DNA from: Rhodoplanes elegans
GTDB lineage: Bacteria; Pseudomonadota; Alphaproteobacteria; Rhizobiales; Xanthobacteraceae
Direction of reading: 5' to 3'
Length of the DNA: 39,791 nucleotides
NCBI RefSeq assembly: GCF_016653355.1
Contig: NZ_NHSK01000227.1
Span: 1-39,791, forward strand
The translations under genes were made by a program, and so were the position numbers. Under the pieces are notes generated by a model. That model did not search any database, had not been told where the DNA came from, and was given only the letters and a program-made list of their open reading frames with translations. Of this stretch, positions 8,890-16,940 are shown piece after piece (position 1 is the first letter of the stretch; every line of letters starts with the position of its first letter).

Positions 8890-10065
8890 ATGCTCGGGAC
8901 GATTCTGACACGGCTCGCCGCCGGCGTCGCGCTCGGCCTTCTGGCCGCCGGGGCCGCATCGGCGCAGGGTGTCGTCAAGATCGGCGTCATCGAGGCGATG
9001 ACGGGACAGCAGCAGTCGACCGGCGTGCAGACGCTGGCGGCCATGAAGCTCTACATGCAGCAGCACGGCGACACCGTCGCCGGCAAGAAGATCGAGCTGA
9101 TCGTCAAGGACGATGGCGCCGTCGCCGACAACGCCAAGCGCCTCGCCCAGGAGCTGATCGTCCGCGACAAGGTGAACGTGCTGATCGGCTTCGCCGTGAC
9201 GCCGACGGCGCTCGCCGTCGCGCCGCTCGCCACCGAGGCGAAGATCCCGACCATCGTGGCCAATGCCGGCACCTCGATCATCACCGAGCGCTCGCCCTAC
9301 ATCCTGCGCACCAGCTTCACGCTGCCGCAGTCGAGCGAGATCATCGGCGAATGGGCGGCCAAGAACGGCGTCAAGAAGGTCGTGACGATCGTGTCCGACT
9401 ACGCACCCGGCATCGACGCCGAAAAGAGCTTCACGGCGGCCTTCACCAAGGGCGGCGGCCAGGTGGCCGAGGCCCTCAAGGTGCCGCTCGCGGCGCCCGA
9501 CTTCGCGCCCTTCCTGCAGCGCGCCCGCGACGCCTCGCCCGACGCCGTGTTCGTCTTCGTGCCGTCCGGCCAGGGCGCGACCTTCGTCAAGCAGTTCATC
9601 GAGCGCGGCCTCGACAAGGCCGGTATCAAGATCATCGGCACCGGCGACGTGACCGACGACGACCTCCTCAACGGCATGGGCGACCAGGTGATCGGCACCG
9701 TGACGGCGCACATGTACTCGGCCGACCATCCCTCCGAGCTGAACAAGAAGTATGTCGAGGCGTTCAAGAAGGCCAACAACGGCCTGCGCCCGAACTTCAT
9801 GTCGGTCGGCGGCTACGACGCCATGCATCTCGTCTACGAGGCGCTGAAGAAGACCAACGGCGACACCAACGGCGACAAGCTCCTCGCCGCCATGAAGGGC
9901 ATGGCCTGGGAGAGCCCGCGCGGCCCGATCTCGATCGACCCGGAGACCCGCGACATCGTCCAGAACATCTATGTCCGCAAGGTCGAGAAGAAGAACGGCG
10001 AGCTCTACAACGTCGAGTTCGAGACCTTCAAGGACGTGAAGGATCCGGGCAAGGCGAAGAAGTGA
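8890..10065 (+). CDS. Branched-chain-type ABC transporter substrate-binding protein
   Basis: Periplasmic ligand-binding protein of the LivK / Peripla_BP_6 family, 391 residues. Residues 1-25 form a signal peptide ending AASA before Q26. The mature start VVKIGVIEAMTGQQQSTG is the usual family opening, and GYDAMHLVYEALKKTNGD and WESPRGPISIDPETRD are typical C-terminal parts. ATG 8890 has a GGGAGAGAGA ribosome-binding site just upstream; the frame continues upstream only into the repeat. It heads the importer genes livHMGF-like 10263-13702. Position directly after pcaHG suggests an aromatic acid ligand rather than leucine (inference); LivK-type proteins for hydroxybenzoates and related acids are known in Rhodopseudomonas. 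Confidence 0.9.
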   Translation: MLGTILTRLAAGVALGLLAAGAASAQGVVKIGVIEAMTGQQQSTGVQTLAAMKLYMQQHGDTVAGKKIELIVKDDGAVADNAKRLAQELIVRDKVNVLIGFAVTPTALAVAPLATEAKIPTIVANAGTSIITERSPYILRTSFTLPQSSEIIGEWAAKNGVKKVVTIVSDYAPGIDAEKSFTAAFTKGGGQVAEALKVPLAAPDFAPFLQRARDASPDAVFVFVPSGQGATFVKQFIERGLDKAGIKIIGTGDVTDDDLLNGMGDQVIGTVTAHMYSADHPSELNKKYVEAFKKANNGLRPNFMSVGGYDAMHLVYEALKKTNGDTNGDKLLAAMKGMAWESPRGPISIDPETRDIVQNIYVRKVEKKNGELYNVEFETFKDVKDPGKAKK

Positions 10066-10080
10066 GCCCATGATGAAGTT

Positions 10081-10227
10081 CCCTCTCCCCGCCGCGCGGG
10101 GAGAGGGTGGCGCGCCGCGCAGCGGCGTGTCGGGTGAGGGGGCCTCTCGTGGATACGGAGACGCCCCCTCACCCGACATCCGCGCTGGACGCGCGAATGT
10201 CGACCTCTCCCCGCACGCGGGGAGAGG
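10081..10227. repeat. Intergenic mosaic repeat, copy C, inside an operon
   Basis: Third copy of the 1002-1149 element, with ends CCCTCTCCCC and GGGGAGAGG, the palindrome CGCCGCGCAGCGGCG and the CCCCCTCACCCGACATCCGC block. It sits between the binding-protein stop and the first permease, where a stable hairpin would favour more binding protein than permease message. Confidence 0.85.
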
Positions 10228-10262
10228 CTTAGAAGCACCAACGTCACACCCCCGGCGGCCCC

Positions 10263-11123
10263 ATGGTCACGATCCTGTTCGACGGCATTGCCTACGGCAT
10301 GCTCCTGTTCGTGCTCGCCGCCGGCCTGTCGGTGACGCTCGGGCTGATGAACTTCGTCAATCTGGCGCACGGCGCCTTCGCCATGGCGGGCGGCTACGCG
10401 GCGCTGGTGGCCGTCAACCGGCTCGGCGTGCCGTTCGGCTTCGGCCTCGTCGTCGCCTTCCTGTTCTCGGCGGCGCTCGGCGCGCTGCTCGAGCGCACGC
10501 TCTATGTGCACGTCTACGCCAAGAGCCATCTCGATCAGGTGCTGTTCACCATCGGGCTCGTCTTCATGTCGGTCGCCATGGTCGACTACACGATGGGCTC
10601 GTCGCAGCAGTTCATCGCCATCCCGCCGGCGCTGCAGGGTCAGGTCACGGTCCTGGGCCTCGACATGAGCAAGTACCGGCTCCTGATCATCGTCGTCTGC
10701 GGCCTCGTCACGGCGCTCCTGCAGCTCGGGCTGACGCGGACGCGCTTCGGCAGCCGGCTGCGCGCCGCCGTAGACGACCAGCGGGTGGCGCGCGGGCTCG
10801 GCATCAATGTCGGCGCCGTGTTCGGCCTCACCTTCGCGCTCGGCTCCGGCCTCGCCGGCCTCGGCGGGGCGCTCGGTGCCGAGATTCTCGGCCTCGACCC
10901 GATCTTCCCGCTCAAATACATGATCTACTTCCTGATCGTCGTCACGGTGGGCGGCACCTCGTCGATCACCGGGCCGTTCCTCGCCTCGCTGCTGCTCGGC
11001 ATCGCCGACGTCGCCGGCAAGTACTACGTGCCGCAGCTCGGGGCCTTCGTCATCTACACGATCATGATCGTGGTGCTGATCCTGCGGCCGCAGGGCCTGT
11101 TCGTCCGGAAGGGTGCGCGATGA
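10263..11123 (+). CDS. livH: Branched-chain-type ABC permease (LivH)
   Basis: Inner-membrane permease of 286 residues with many hydrophobic segments; it forms the translocation path with the next permease. It opens MVTILFDGIAYGMLLFVLAAG and contains GLMNFVNLAHGAFAMAGGYAA, a signature of LivH proteins, and the coupling region RAAVDDQRVARGLGINVG. No clear ribosome-binding site precedes ATG 10263. Its last bases overlap the next gene (ATGA at 11120-11123), showing translational coupling. The symbol reflects the family; the carried substrate is not known. Confidence 0.92.
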   Translation: MVTILFDGIAYGMLLFVLAAGLSVTLGLMNFVNLAHGAFAMAGGYAALVAVNRLGVPFGFGLVVAFLFSAALGALLERTLYVHVYAKSHLDQVLFTIGLVFMSVAMVDYTMGSSQQFIAIPPALQGQVTVLGLDMSKYRLLIIVVCGLVTALLQLGLTRTRFGSRLRAAVDDQRVARGLGINVGAVFGLTFALGSGLAGLGGALGAEILGLDPIFPLKYMIYFLIVVTVGGTSSITGPFLASLLLGIADVAGKYYVPQLGAFVIYTIMIVVLILRPQGLFVRKGAR

Positions 11124-12190
11124 GAGGTCCCGACGTGTCGACCTCGGCGAAGCTCGCAGGCGCGATCTCGGCGCAGTTCACGGCCCGCGCCCGCTGGACG
11201 CCGCTCGAGATCCTGTTCTGGCTCGCCGCCGCGGCGACCATCTGGGTGCTGCCCGAGCACCATCTGATCCTCACCGAGATCGTGATCTGGGCGCTGCTCG
11301 CGCTCTCGCTCGACCTGATCCTCGGCTATGCCGGCATCATCTCGCTTGGGCATGCCGCCTTCTTCGGCGTCGGCGCCTACACGGCCGGCCTGCTCGCCAA
11401 GCACGCGCTGGTGACCGAGCCGGTGCTCGGCCTTCTGGTCGCCGGCCTGGCAGGCGGCCTGTTCGGCTTTGCGACGAGCTTCCTGGTGCTGCGCGGCACC
11501 GATCTCACCCGCCTGATGGTGACGCTCGGCGTCGCGCTTCTGGTGCGCGAGGTCGCCAATCGCGCCGCCTGGCTCACCGGCGGCGCCGACGGCCTGCAGG
11601 GCATCAGCATGGAGCCGGTGCTCGGCCTGTTCCGCTTCGATCTCTACGGCCACACCGCCTATGTCTACAGCCTCGTCGTGCTGTTCGTGCTGTTCGTGAT
11701 CGCGCGCCGCGTCGTCGGCTCGCCGTTCGGCCTGTCGCTGCAGGCGATCAAGGGCAATCCGCTGCGTGCCTCGGCGGTCGGCATCGGCCAGACCTGGCGG
11801 CTGGTCGGCATCTACACCATGGCGACGGCCTATGCCGGCATCGCCGGCGCGCTGCTGACCCAGACGACCGCGTTCACGTCGCTCGAGTCGCTCTCCTTCG
11901 ACCGCTCCGCCGACGCGCTGCTGGTGCTGATCATCGGCGGCACCGGCCATCTCTACGGCGGGCTGATCGGCGCCGTGGTGTTCCGCTTCGCCCAGGACTG
12001 GATCGCGGCGGCGACGCCGCAATACTGGCAGTTCTGGATCGGCCTGTTCCTGGTGTTGATCGTGCTGGTCGGCCGCGACCGCATCGGCGGCTGGTTCGCG
12101 CCGCTGCGCCGCCTCGCCGACCGCGTGTCGGACTGGCGCTCCTGGCGCCGCGCGCCGAGCACGCAGGCTGGCGAGGAAGGGCGCCCGTGA
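11120..12190 (+). CDS. livM: Branched-chain-type ABC permease (LivM)
   Basis: Second membrane subunit (356 residues) of the importer. It has LivM features: LILGYAGIISLGHAAFFGVGAYTAGLL-type region (about residues 68-95), the coupling region LQAIKGNPLRASAVGI and the late segment LLVLIIGGTGHLYGGLIGAV. The start at 11120 overlaps the livH stop by four bases and its own stop overlaps the next ATG at 12190-12192. The frame is open far upstream, through the repeat and livH, but those codons do not look like protein. A basic 35-residue tail (about DRVSDWRSWRRAPS) ends the protein. Confidence 0.92.
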   Translation: MRGPDVSTSAKLAGAISAQFTARARWTPLEILFWLAAAATIWVLPEHHLILTEIVIWALLALSLDLILGYAGIISLGHAAFFGVGAYTAGLLAKHALVTEPVLGLLVAGLAGGLFGFATSFLVLRGTDLTRLMVTLGVALLVREVANRAAWLTGGADGLQGISMEPVLGLFRFDLYGHTAYVYSLVVLFVLFVIARRVVGSPFGLSLQAIKGNPLRASAVGIGQTWRLVGIYTMATAYAGIAGALLTQTTAFTSLESLSFDRSADALLVLIIGGTGHLYGGLIGAVVFRFAQDWIAAATPQYWQFWIGLFLVLIVLVGRDRIGGWFAPLRRLADRVSDWRSWRRAPSTQAGEEGRP

Positions 12191-12972
12191 TGTCCATGTC
12201 CCCTGTCCCGGTCCTGGAGACCCGCCGCCTGGAAAAACGCTTCGGCGGCATCGTCGCATCCAACGACGTCAACCTGTCGATCGCGCGCGGCGCCCGCCAT
12301 GCGCTGATCGGCCCCAACGGCGCCGGCAAGACGACGCTGGTCAACATGCTGACCGGCGTGCTCAAGCCGTCGGGCGGCGAGATCCTGCTCGACGGCAGGG
12401 AGATCACGACGCTCGATCCGCACCAGCGCGTGCGGCTCGGCATCGCCCGCACGTTCCAGATCAACCAGCTCTTCGCCGACCTCACGCCGGTGGAGACGCT
12501 CGGGCTCGCGATCTCCGAGCGGCTCGGCACCGGCACGCATTTCTGGCGGGTGCCCGGCACCCGGCCCGAGGTGGTCGACGAGATCGCCGCGCTGCTCGAA
12601 CGCTTCGGACTCGCCGACGTGATGCACGAGCGCACCGGCGTTCTGCCCTACGGCAAGCAGCGGCTCCTGGAGATCGCCCTCGCCTTCGCCTGCCGGCCGC
12701 GCGTGCTGCTGCTCGACGAGCCGGCCGCCGGCGTGCCGGAGGCGGAACGCCACGAGATCCTCGCCGCCGTCGCCGGCCTGCCCGCGGACGTCACGGTGCT
12801 CTTGATCGAGCACGACATGGACATCGTCTTCACCTTCGCGGATCGCATCTCCGTGCTGGTCAACGGCCAGCTCTTCGTCGAGGGCACGCCCGACGAGGTC
12901 GCGCGCGATCCGCGGGTCAAGGCCGTCTATCTCGGCGAGTCGCTCGAATCCGGGGAGCCGGTCGATGCCTGA
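12190..12972 (+). CDS. livG: Branched-chain-type ABC ATPase (LivG)
   Basis: Cytoplasmic ATPase of 260 residues that powers the importer. Motifs in order: Walker A GPNGAGKT (41-48), signature region LPYGKQ (152-157; a variant of the usual LSYGQQ of LivG), Walker B LLLDEP (173-178) and switch H208. The LivG-typical stretch ARTFQINQLFADLTPVETL is present. ATG 12190 overlaps the livM stop, and its own 3' end overlaps livF by 8 bp. Confidence 0.93.
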   Translation: MSMSPVPVLETRRLEKRFGGIVASNDVNLSIARGARHALIGPNGAGKTTLVNMLTGVLKPSGGEILLDGREITTLDPHQRVRLGIARTFQINQLFADLTPVETLGLAISERLGTGTHFWRVPGTRPEVVDEIAALLERFGLADVMHERTGVLPYGKQRLLEIALAFACRPRVLLLDEPAAGVPEAERHEILAAVAGLPADVTVLLIEHDMDIVFTFADRISVLVNGQLFVEGTPDEVARDPRVKAVYLGESLESGEPVDA

Positions 12973-13702
12973 GCTTCTGGAGATCGAGCGCCTCTCCGCC
13001 GGCTACGGCGAGGCCGTGGTGCTGAACGAGATCTCGCTCACCCTCGCGGAAGGCCGCTCGCTCGCGCTGCTCGGCCGCAACGGCATGGGCAAGACGACGC
13101 TGGTCAACACCATCGTCGGGGTGACGCGCTGGCGCGGCGGCACCATCAGGCTCGCCGGCCGCGACATCACGAGGCTGCGCCCCGACCAGCGCGCCCATGC
13201 CGGCATCGGCTGGGTGCCGCAGGAGCGCAACATCTTCAAGTCGCTCACTGTCCACGAGAACCTCACCGCGGTTGCGCGCCCCGGCGCATGGTCGCCCGCC
13301 AAGGTCTACGCGATGTTCCCGCGGCTCGCCGAGCGGCGCGGCAATCTCGGCAACCAGCTGTCCGGCGGCGAGCAGCAGATGCTGGCGGTCGGCCGCGCCC
13401 TCGTGCTGAACCCCAGACTCATGCTACTCGACGAACCGACCGAGGGGCTCGCGCCGATCATCGTCGAGGAGCTGATCGCGGCGCTCTCCCGCATCACCCG
13501 CGACGAGGGTCTTTCCGCCATCATCGTCGAGCAGAACGCGCAGAAGATCCTCGGCGTCACCGACCGGGCCGTGGTGCTGGAGCGCGGCAGCGTGGTCCAT
13601 GCGGGCGACAGCGCCGCGCTGAGGGCGGACCGCGCCGTGCTCGAAGGCTTCCTCGGCGTCAGCCACGGCGGCCCGAAGCGGGCGGCGGCGAGGGCTGGAT
13701 AA
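12965..13702 (+). CDS. livF: Branched-chain-type ABC ATPase (LivF)
   Basis: Second ATPase (245 residues), forming a heterodimer with LivG. It shows Walker A GRNGMGKT (37-44), signature LSGGEQ (132-137), Walker B MLLDEP (153-158), and the LivF-typical GIGWVPQERNIFKSLTVHENL region (about 80-100). It is the last gene of the tightly overlapping permease/ATPase set; a palindromic repeat (13711-13813) follows within 10 bases and may end the transcript. Confidence 0.93.
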   Translation: MPELLEIERLSAGYGEAVVLNEISLTLAEGRSLALLGRNGMGKTTLVNTIVGVTRWRGGTIRLAGRDITRLRPDQRAHAGIGWVPQERNIFKSLTVHENLTAVARPGAWSPAKVYAMFPRLAERRGNLGNQLSGGEQQMLAVGRALVLNPRLMLLDEPTEGLAPIIVEELIAALSRITRDEGLSAIIVEQNAQKILGVTDRAVVLERGSVVHAGDSAALRADRAVLEGFLGVSHGGPKRAAARAG

Positions 13703-13710
13703 AGATATTC

Positions 13711-13813
13711 GTCATTCCGGGGCGCGGGCCGAAGGCCCGCGAGCCCGGAATCCATACTCACTGACTGGGGTTATGGATTCCGGGCTCGCTGCTTCGCGGC
13801 GCTTCGGAATGAC
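13711..13813. repeat. Second intergenic repeat family, copy 2 (short form)
   Basis: A 103-bp copy beginning GTCATTCCGGGGCGCGGG and ending CTTCGGAATGAC, with complementary outer arms. The inner part is shorter than in copies 1 and 3. It lies between livF and the MetE-like gene. Confidence 0.8.
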
Positions 13814-13849
13814 GGCCTCACTGAAGCGAACAATGAGAGGGAGAAGCAC

Positions 13850-14953
13850 ATGTCGCGCAATCGTCCGCCGTTCCGGGCCGATCAGGTCGGCAGCCTCTTG
13901 CGACCTGCCGCGCTAAAGCAGGCGCGCGCCCGCTTCCAGGCCGGCGAGATCCCGGCCGAGGAGCTCCACCGCGTCGAGGACGAGGAGATCCGCCGCGTCA
14001 TCCGCACCCAGGAGGACATCGGCCTGCAGGCCGTCACCGACGGCGAGTTCCGCCGCTCCTGGTGGCATTTCGACTTCCTGAAGAAGCTCGACGGCGTCGA
14101 GGGCTTCGAGGCGCAGTCGGGCATCCAGTTCCACGGCGTGCAGACGCGCGCCGAGGGCGTGCGGGTGACGGGCCGGGTCGGCTTCTCCGGCCACCCGATG
14201 CTGGAGCATTTCAAGTTCCTGGCGGCCAACACCAAGGTCGTGCCGAAGATGACGATCCCGTCGCCGACGCTGCTGCACTTCCGCGGCGGCCGCAAGGAGA
14301 TCAGCTCGTCGGTCTATCCGGATCTCGACGCCTTCTTCGACGATCTCGGCCGCGCCTACAAGAAGGCCGTCAAGGCGTTCTACGACGCCGGCTGCCGTTA
14401 TCTTCAGTTCGACGACACCGTGTGGGCCTATCTCTGCTCCAAGGAGCAGCTCCAGCTCGCCCGCGAGCGCGGCGAGGAGGTCGAGAAGCTGCCGCGCATC
14501 TATGCCGAGGTGATCAACGCCGCGATCTCCGACCGGCCGCACGACATGGTGATCACGACGCATGTGTGCCGCGGCAACTTCCGCTCGACCTGGATCAGCG
14601 AGGGCGGCTACGAGCCGGTGGCCGAGCGTCTGCTCGGCGAGATCGACTACGACGGCTACTTCCTGGAGTACGACACCGAGCGGGCCGGCGGCTTCGAGCC
14701 GCTGCGCTTCCTGCCCAAGGGCAAGAAGATCGTCGTGCTCGGCCTCGTCACCTCGAAGACCGGCACGCTCGAGGACGCGGACGCGGTCAAGCGCCGCATC
14801 GACGAGGCTTCGAAGTTCGCGCCGCTCGACCAGCTCGCGCTCAGCCCGCAATGCGGCTTCGCCTCCACCGAGGAGGGCAACATCCTGGCCGACCAGGAGC
14901 AGTGGGCGAAGCTGTCGATGATCGTCGAGATCTCCCGCGAGGTGTGGGGCTGA
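13850..14953 (+). CDS. Short MetE-like (cobalamin-independent methionine synthase family) methyltransferase
   Basis: A 367-residue protein equivalent to the C-terminal catalytic half of MetE, of the YxjG/YxjH type. The zinc ligands of the family can be seen: H238 and C240 (THVCRGN), a likely E273 (FLEYDTE) and C335 (SPQCGF). It opens with FRADQVGSLLRPAAL, which is typical. GAGGGAGAAG just upstream of ATG 13850 is a strong ribosome-binding site. Without the N-terminal folate-binding half it probably uses a methyl donor other than methyl-tetrahydropteroyl-triglutamate. Beside aromatic genes it might take methyl groups from a methoxylated or sulphonium compound, but that is speculation; many such homologues are uncharacterised. 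Confidence 0.85.
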   Translation: MSRNRPPFRADQVGSLLRPAALKQARARFQAGEIPAEELHRVEDEEIRRVIRTQEDIGLQAVTDGEFRRSWWHFDFLKKLDGVEGFEAQSGIQFHGVQTRAEGVRVTGRVGFSGHPMLEHFKFLAANTKVVPKMTIPSPTLLHFRGGRKEISSSVYPDLDAFFDDLGRAYKKAVKAFYDAGCRYLQFDDTVWAYLCSKEQLQLARERGEEVEKLPRIYAEVINAAISDRPHDMVITTHVCRGNFRSTWISEGGYEPVAERLLGEIDYDGYFLEYDTERAGGFEPLRFLPKGKKIVVLGLVTSKTGTLEDADAVKRRIDEASKFAPLDQLALSPQCGFASTEEGNILADQEQWAKLSMIVEISREVWG

Positions 14954-14979
14954 GCGGGCACATCCGCGCATCCGCACGT

Positions 14980-15004
14980 GATGCGCGGGCTCGCCCCGCG
15001 CATC
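14980..15004 (+). terminator. Hairpin after the MetE-like gene, no T-run
   Basis: A perfect 10-bp stem, GATGCGCGGG (14980-14989) and CCCGCGCATC (14995-15004), with a 5-base loop, lies 26 bases after the stop. There is no T-tract, so it is at best a partial or Rho-assisted terminator, or it stabilises the 3' end. Confidence 0.4.
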
Positions 15005-15150
15005 CGTCGCCTGCGTCCGAATGCGTTCCGTCGCATCTGGCGACCATGGTCGGGCGGCGATGATGCCGTGCGGCGCCTTGCGATTTCCCGGCGGCGCGAT
15101 ATCTGAGGTCGACATCCTCGTCCTCGATCTCGCGCCGCGGACCCGCCTGC

Positions 15151-16131
15151 ATGATCACGAGCCTGATCGCCGACATCGGCGGCACCAACACGCGTCTCGC
15201 CGTGACCGGCCCCGAGGGACTGCCGGAGCACGTGCACAGCTTCGCCAATGATCGCGTCGAGAGTCTCGACACCGCGATCGCGGACTATCTCGCCGCGTCC
15301 GGTCTCGCCCCGCAGGCCGCCGTGCTCGCCGTCGCCGGGCCCGTGCAGGGCCGCAGGATCGCGCTCACCAATCGCGACTGGGTGCTCGACCTCGATCGCA
15401 TCGAGGCGCGCTTCGGCTTCCGCTGGGCCTGCGCCATCAACGACTTCGAGGCCTTTGCGTGGGCCCTGCCGCTGTTCGGGCCCGCCGATCTGCGGCCGCT
15501 CGGCTCAGCGCTGCCGGGACGCGACGGGCCGCTCGCGGTGCTCGGCCCCGGCACCGGGCTCGGCGTCGCCGCGCTGGTGCCGGAGGAGGACGGCGGCTTC
15601 ACGGCGGTGGCGAGCGAGGCCGGCCACATGTCGTTCGGTCCCGCGGCGGCCGACGAATGGCCGGTGTTCCGGCGCATCGCCGACACGGTCGAGGCGGTGT
15701 CGGCCGAGACCGTGATCTCGGGCGCCGGTCTCGCGCGGCTCCACGCGGCGCTGCATCCCGACGCGCCGGCACACGATGGCGCGATGATCGATGCCGCCGG
15801 CATCGATGCGGCGGCGGAGCGTGGCGATCCGGCGGCGCGCGCGACGGTCGCGCTGTTCGTGCGCCTGCTCGGCCGCTTCGCCGGCGACATCGCGCTCGCC
15901 TTCAAGAGCACGGGCGGTCTCTATGTCGGTGGCGGCGTCGCCCGGAAGCTCGGGGACCTGATCGACGGCGCGGCGTTTCGCGCCGCTTTCGAGGCGCACC
16001 CGGCGATGCGCCCGATGCTGGAGAGGATTCCGACCGCGCTCGTCACCTGCGCCGAGCCGGGCCTGCTCGGCTGCGCCGCCCATGCGGTCCATCTCGCTCG
16101 CCGAAACGCCGCGCGCACCGCGCCGGCCTGA
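15151..16131 (+). CDS. glk: Glucokinase
   Basis: ATP-dependent glucokinase of the bacterial Glk family, 326 residues, making glucose 6-phosphate in the cytoplasm. Motifs: phosphate-binding DIGGTN (8-13), catalytic base D98 in INDFEA (Asp100 in E. coli Glk), GPGTGLG (132-138) and the glucose-binding EAGH (156-159). ATG 15151 has no obvious ribosome-binding site, but the protein starts at the expected place (MITSLIADIGGTN). It appears monocistronic: a hairpin precedes it and a region of inverted repeats follows its stop. Confidence 0.93.
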   Translation: MITSLIADIGGTNTRLAVTGPEGLPEHVHSFANDRVESLDTAIADYLAASGLAPQAAVLAVAGPVQGRRIALTNRDWVLDLDRIEARFGFRWACAINDFEAFAWALPLFGPADLRPLGSALPGRDGPLAVLGPGTGLGVAALVPEEDGGFTAVASEAGHMSFGPAAADEWPVFRRIADTVEAVSAETVISGAGLARLHAALHPDAPAHDGAMIDAAGIDAAAERGDPAARATVALFVRLLGRFAGDIALAFKSTGGLYVGGGVARKLGDLIDGAAFRAAFEAHPAMRPMLERIPTALVTCAEPGLLGCAAHAVHLARRNAARTAPA

Positions 16132-16225
16132 TCGCGACCCGCGCGAAACCCCGGCTTCGGCGGGCGACTGCGGCAGGCGTGGCCGCGACGACCCGCATGT
16201 GTCCAGGGGGACACAGTCGCGATCA
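16129..16225. repeat. Nested inverted repeats downstream of glk
   Basis: Outer arms TGATCGCGAC (16129-16138, overlapping the glk stop) and GTCGCGATCA (16216-16225) are perfect complements. Directly inside the right arm is a second hairpin, TGTGTCC (16198-16204) and GGACACA (16209-16215), with a 4-base loop. The 97-bp segment could fold as one structured element at the end of the glk message or before the acetyltransferase gene. No T-run follows. Confidence 0.5.
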
Positions 16226-16288
16226 CGGTGAAGAATACGTATCTGCGCCCTCTTGATGCAGGTCGGCGCGTTGGTTCTAATCGAGGCC

Positions 16289-16798
16289 ATGAGCACCGTT
16301 CTGATCGAGATTCGCCGTGCCAAGGTCTCCGATGCGACGTCGGTCGCAGCGGCCCACGACGAGGCTTGGCGGACCGCATATCGCGGCATCATCCCGGGCG
16401 CCGAGCTGGAAAAGCTGGTGCAACGGCGCGGTCCGGCGTGGTGGGACGGCGCCATCCGCAAGGGCAGCCGCGTCTCGCTGTTCTGCTTCGGCGATCAGAT
16501 CGCGGGCTACTCCAACTATGGCCGCAACCGCGCCCGCAGCCTCGCCTACGAGGGCGAGATTTACGAGCTCTACATGCGGCCGGAGTTCCAGGGCCTCGGT
16601 TTCGGTCGCCGGCTGTTCACGGCGGCGCGCCGCGACCTCGCCCAGAACGGCATGAAGAGCATCGTGGTCTGGGCGCTGTCCGACAACGAGCCGGCGCTGG
16701 ATTTCTATCGCGCGCTCGGCGGCCGCCCGGTGGCGCGCTCGTCCGAGACCTTCGGCACCAAGACGCTCGACAAGATCGCCTTCGCCTGGCCGGCCTGA
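16289..16798 (+). CDS. GNAT-family N-acetyltransferase
   Basis: A 169-residue acetyl-CoA-dependent acyltransferase. The CoA pyrophosphate loop QGLGFG (101-106) follows the beta strand IYELYMRPEF, and SDNEPALDFYRALGG is the usual C-terminal helix region. The substrate (amine, protein terminus or antibiotic) cannot be told. I start at ATG 16289 (MSTVLIEIRRAK); TTG 16253 and ATG 16256 are in frame upstream but would add 12 or 11 hydrophobic residues without family support. It is convergent with the ClC gene. Confidence 0.8.
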   Translation: MSTVLIEIRRAKVSDATSVAAAHDEAWRTAYRGIIPGAELEKLVQRRGPAWWDGAIRKGSRVSLFCFGDQIAGYSNYGRNRARSLAYEGEIYELYMRPEFQGLGFGRRLFTAARRDLAQNGMKSIVVWALSDNEPALDFYRALGGRPVARSSETFGTKTLDKIAFAWPA

Positions 16799-16940
16799 CG
16801 CCGCGTCGCCGGCGGCCCGCGTCGTCCGCAGGTGTTCGGACCAGCGGCGGCACGATCTGATTCTCGTTTGTGAGATCGTTCAGCGAGTCTCGACGGCGCG
16901 TTCGCCGTGTCGGCGACGTGAGCGTCGTCGCGGCAGAGCG

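Noticed and set aside
1002-10227. CRISPR array suspicion because of repeated palindromic sequence
   Set aside because: The repeats are ~148 bp, dispersed by kilobases and not separated by uniform spacers.
16893-16908. Terminator between the acetyltransferase and ClC genes (ACGGCG/CGCCGT)
   Set aside because: Only a 6-bp stem and no T-run on either strand; common by chance in this GC content.
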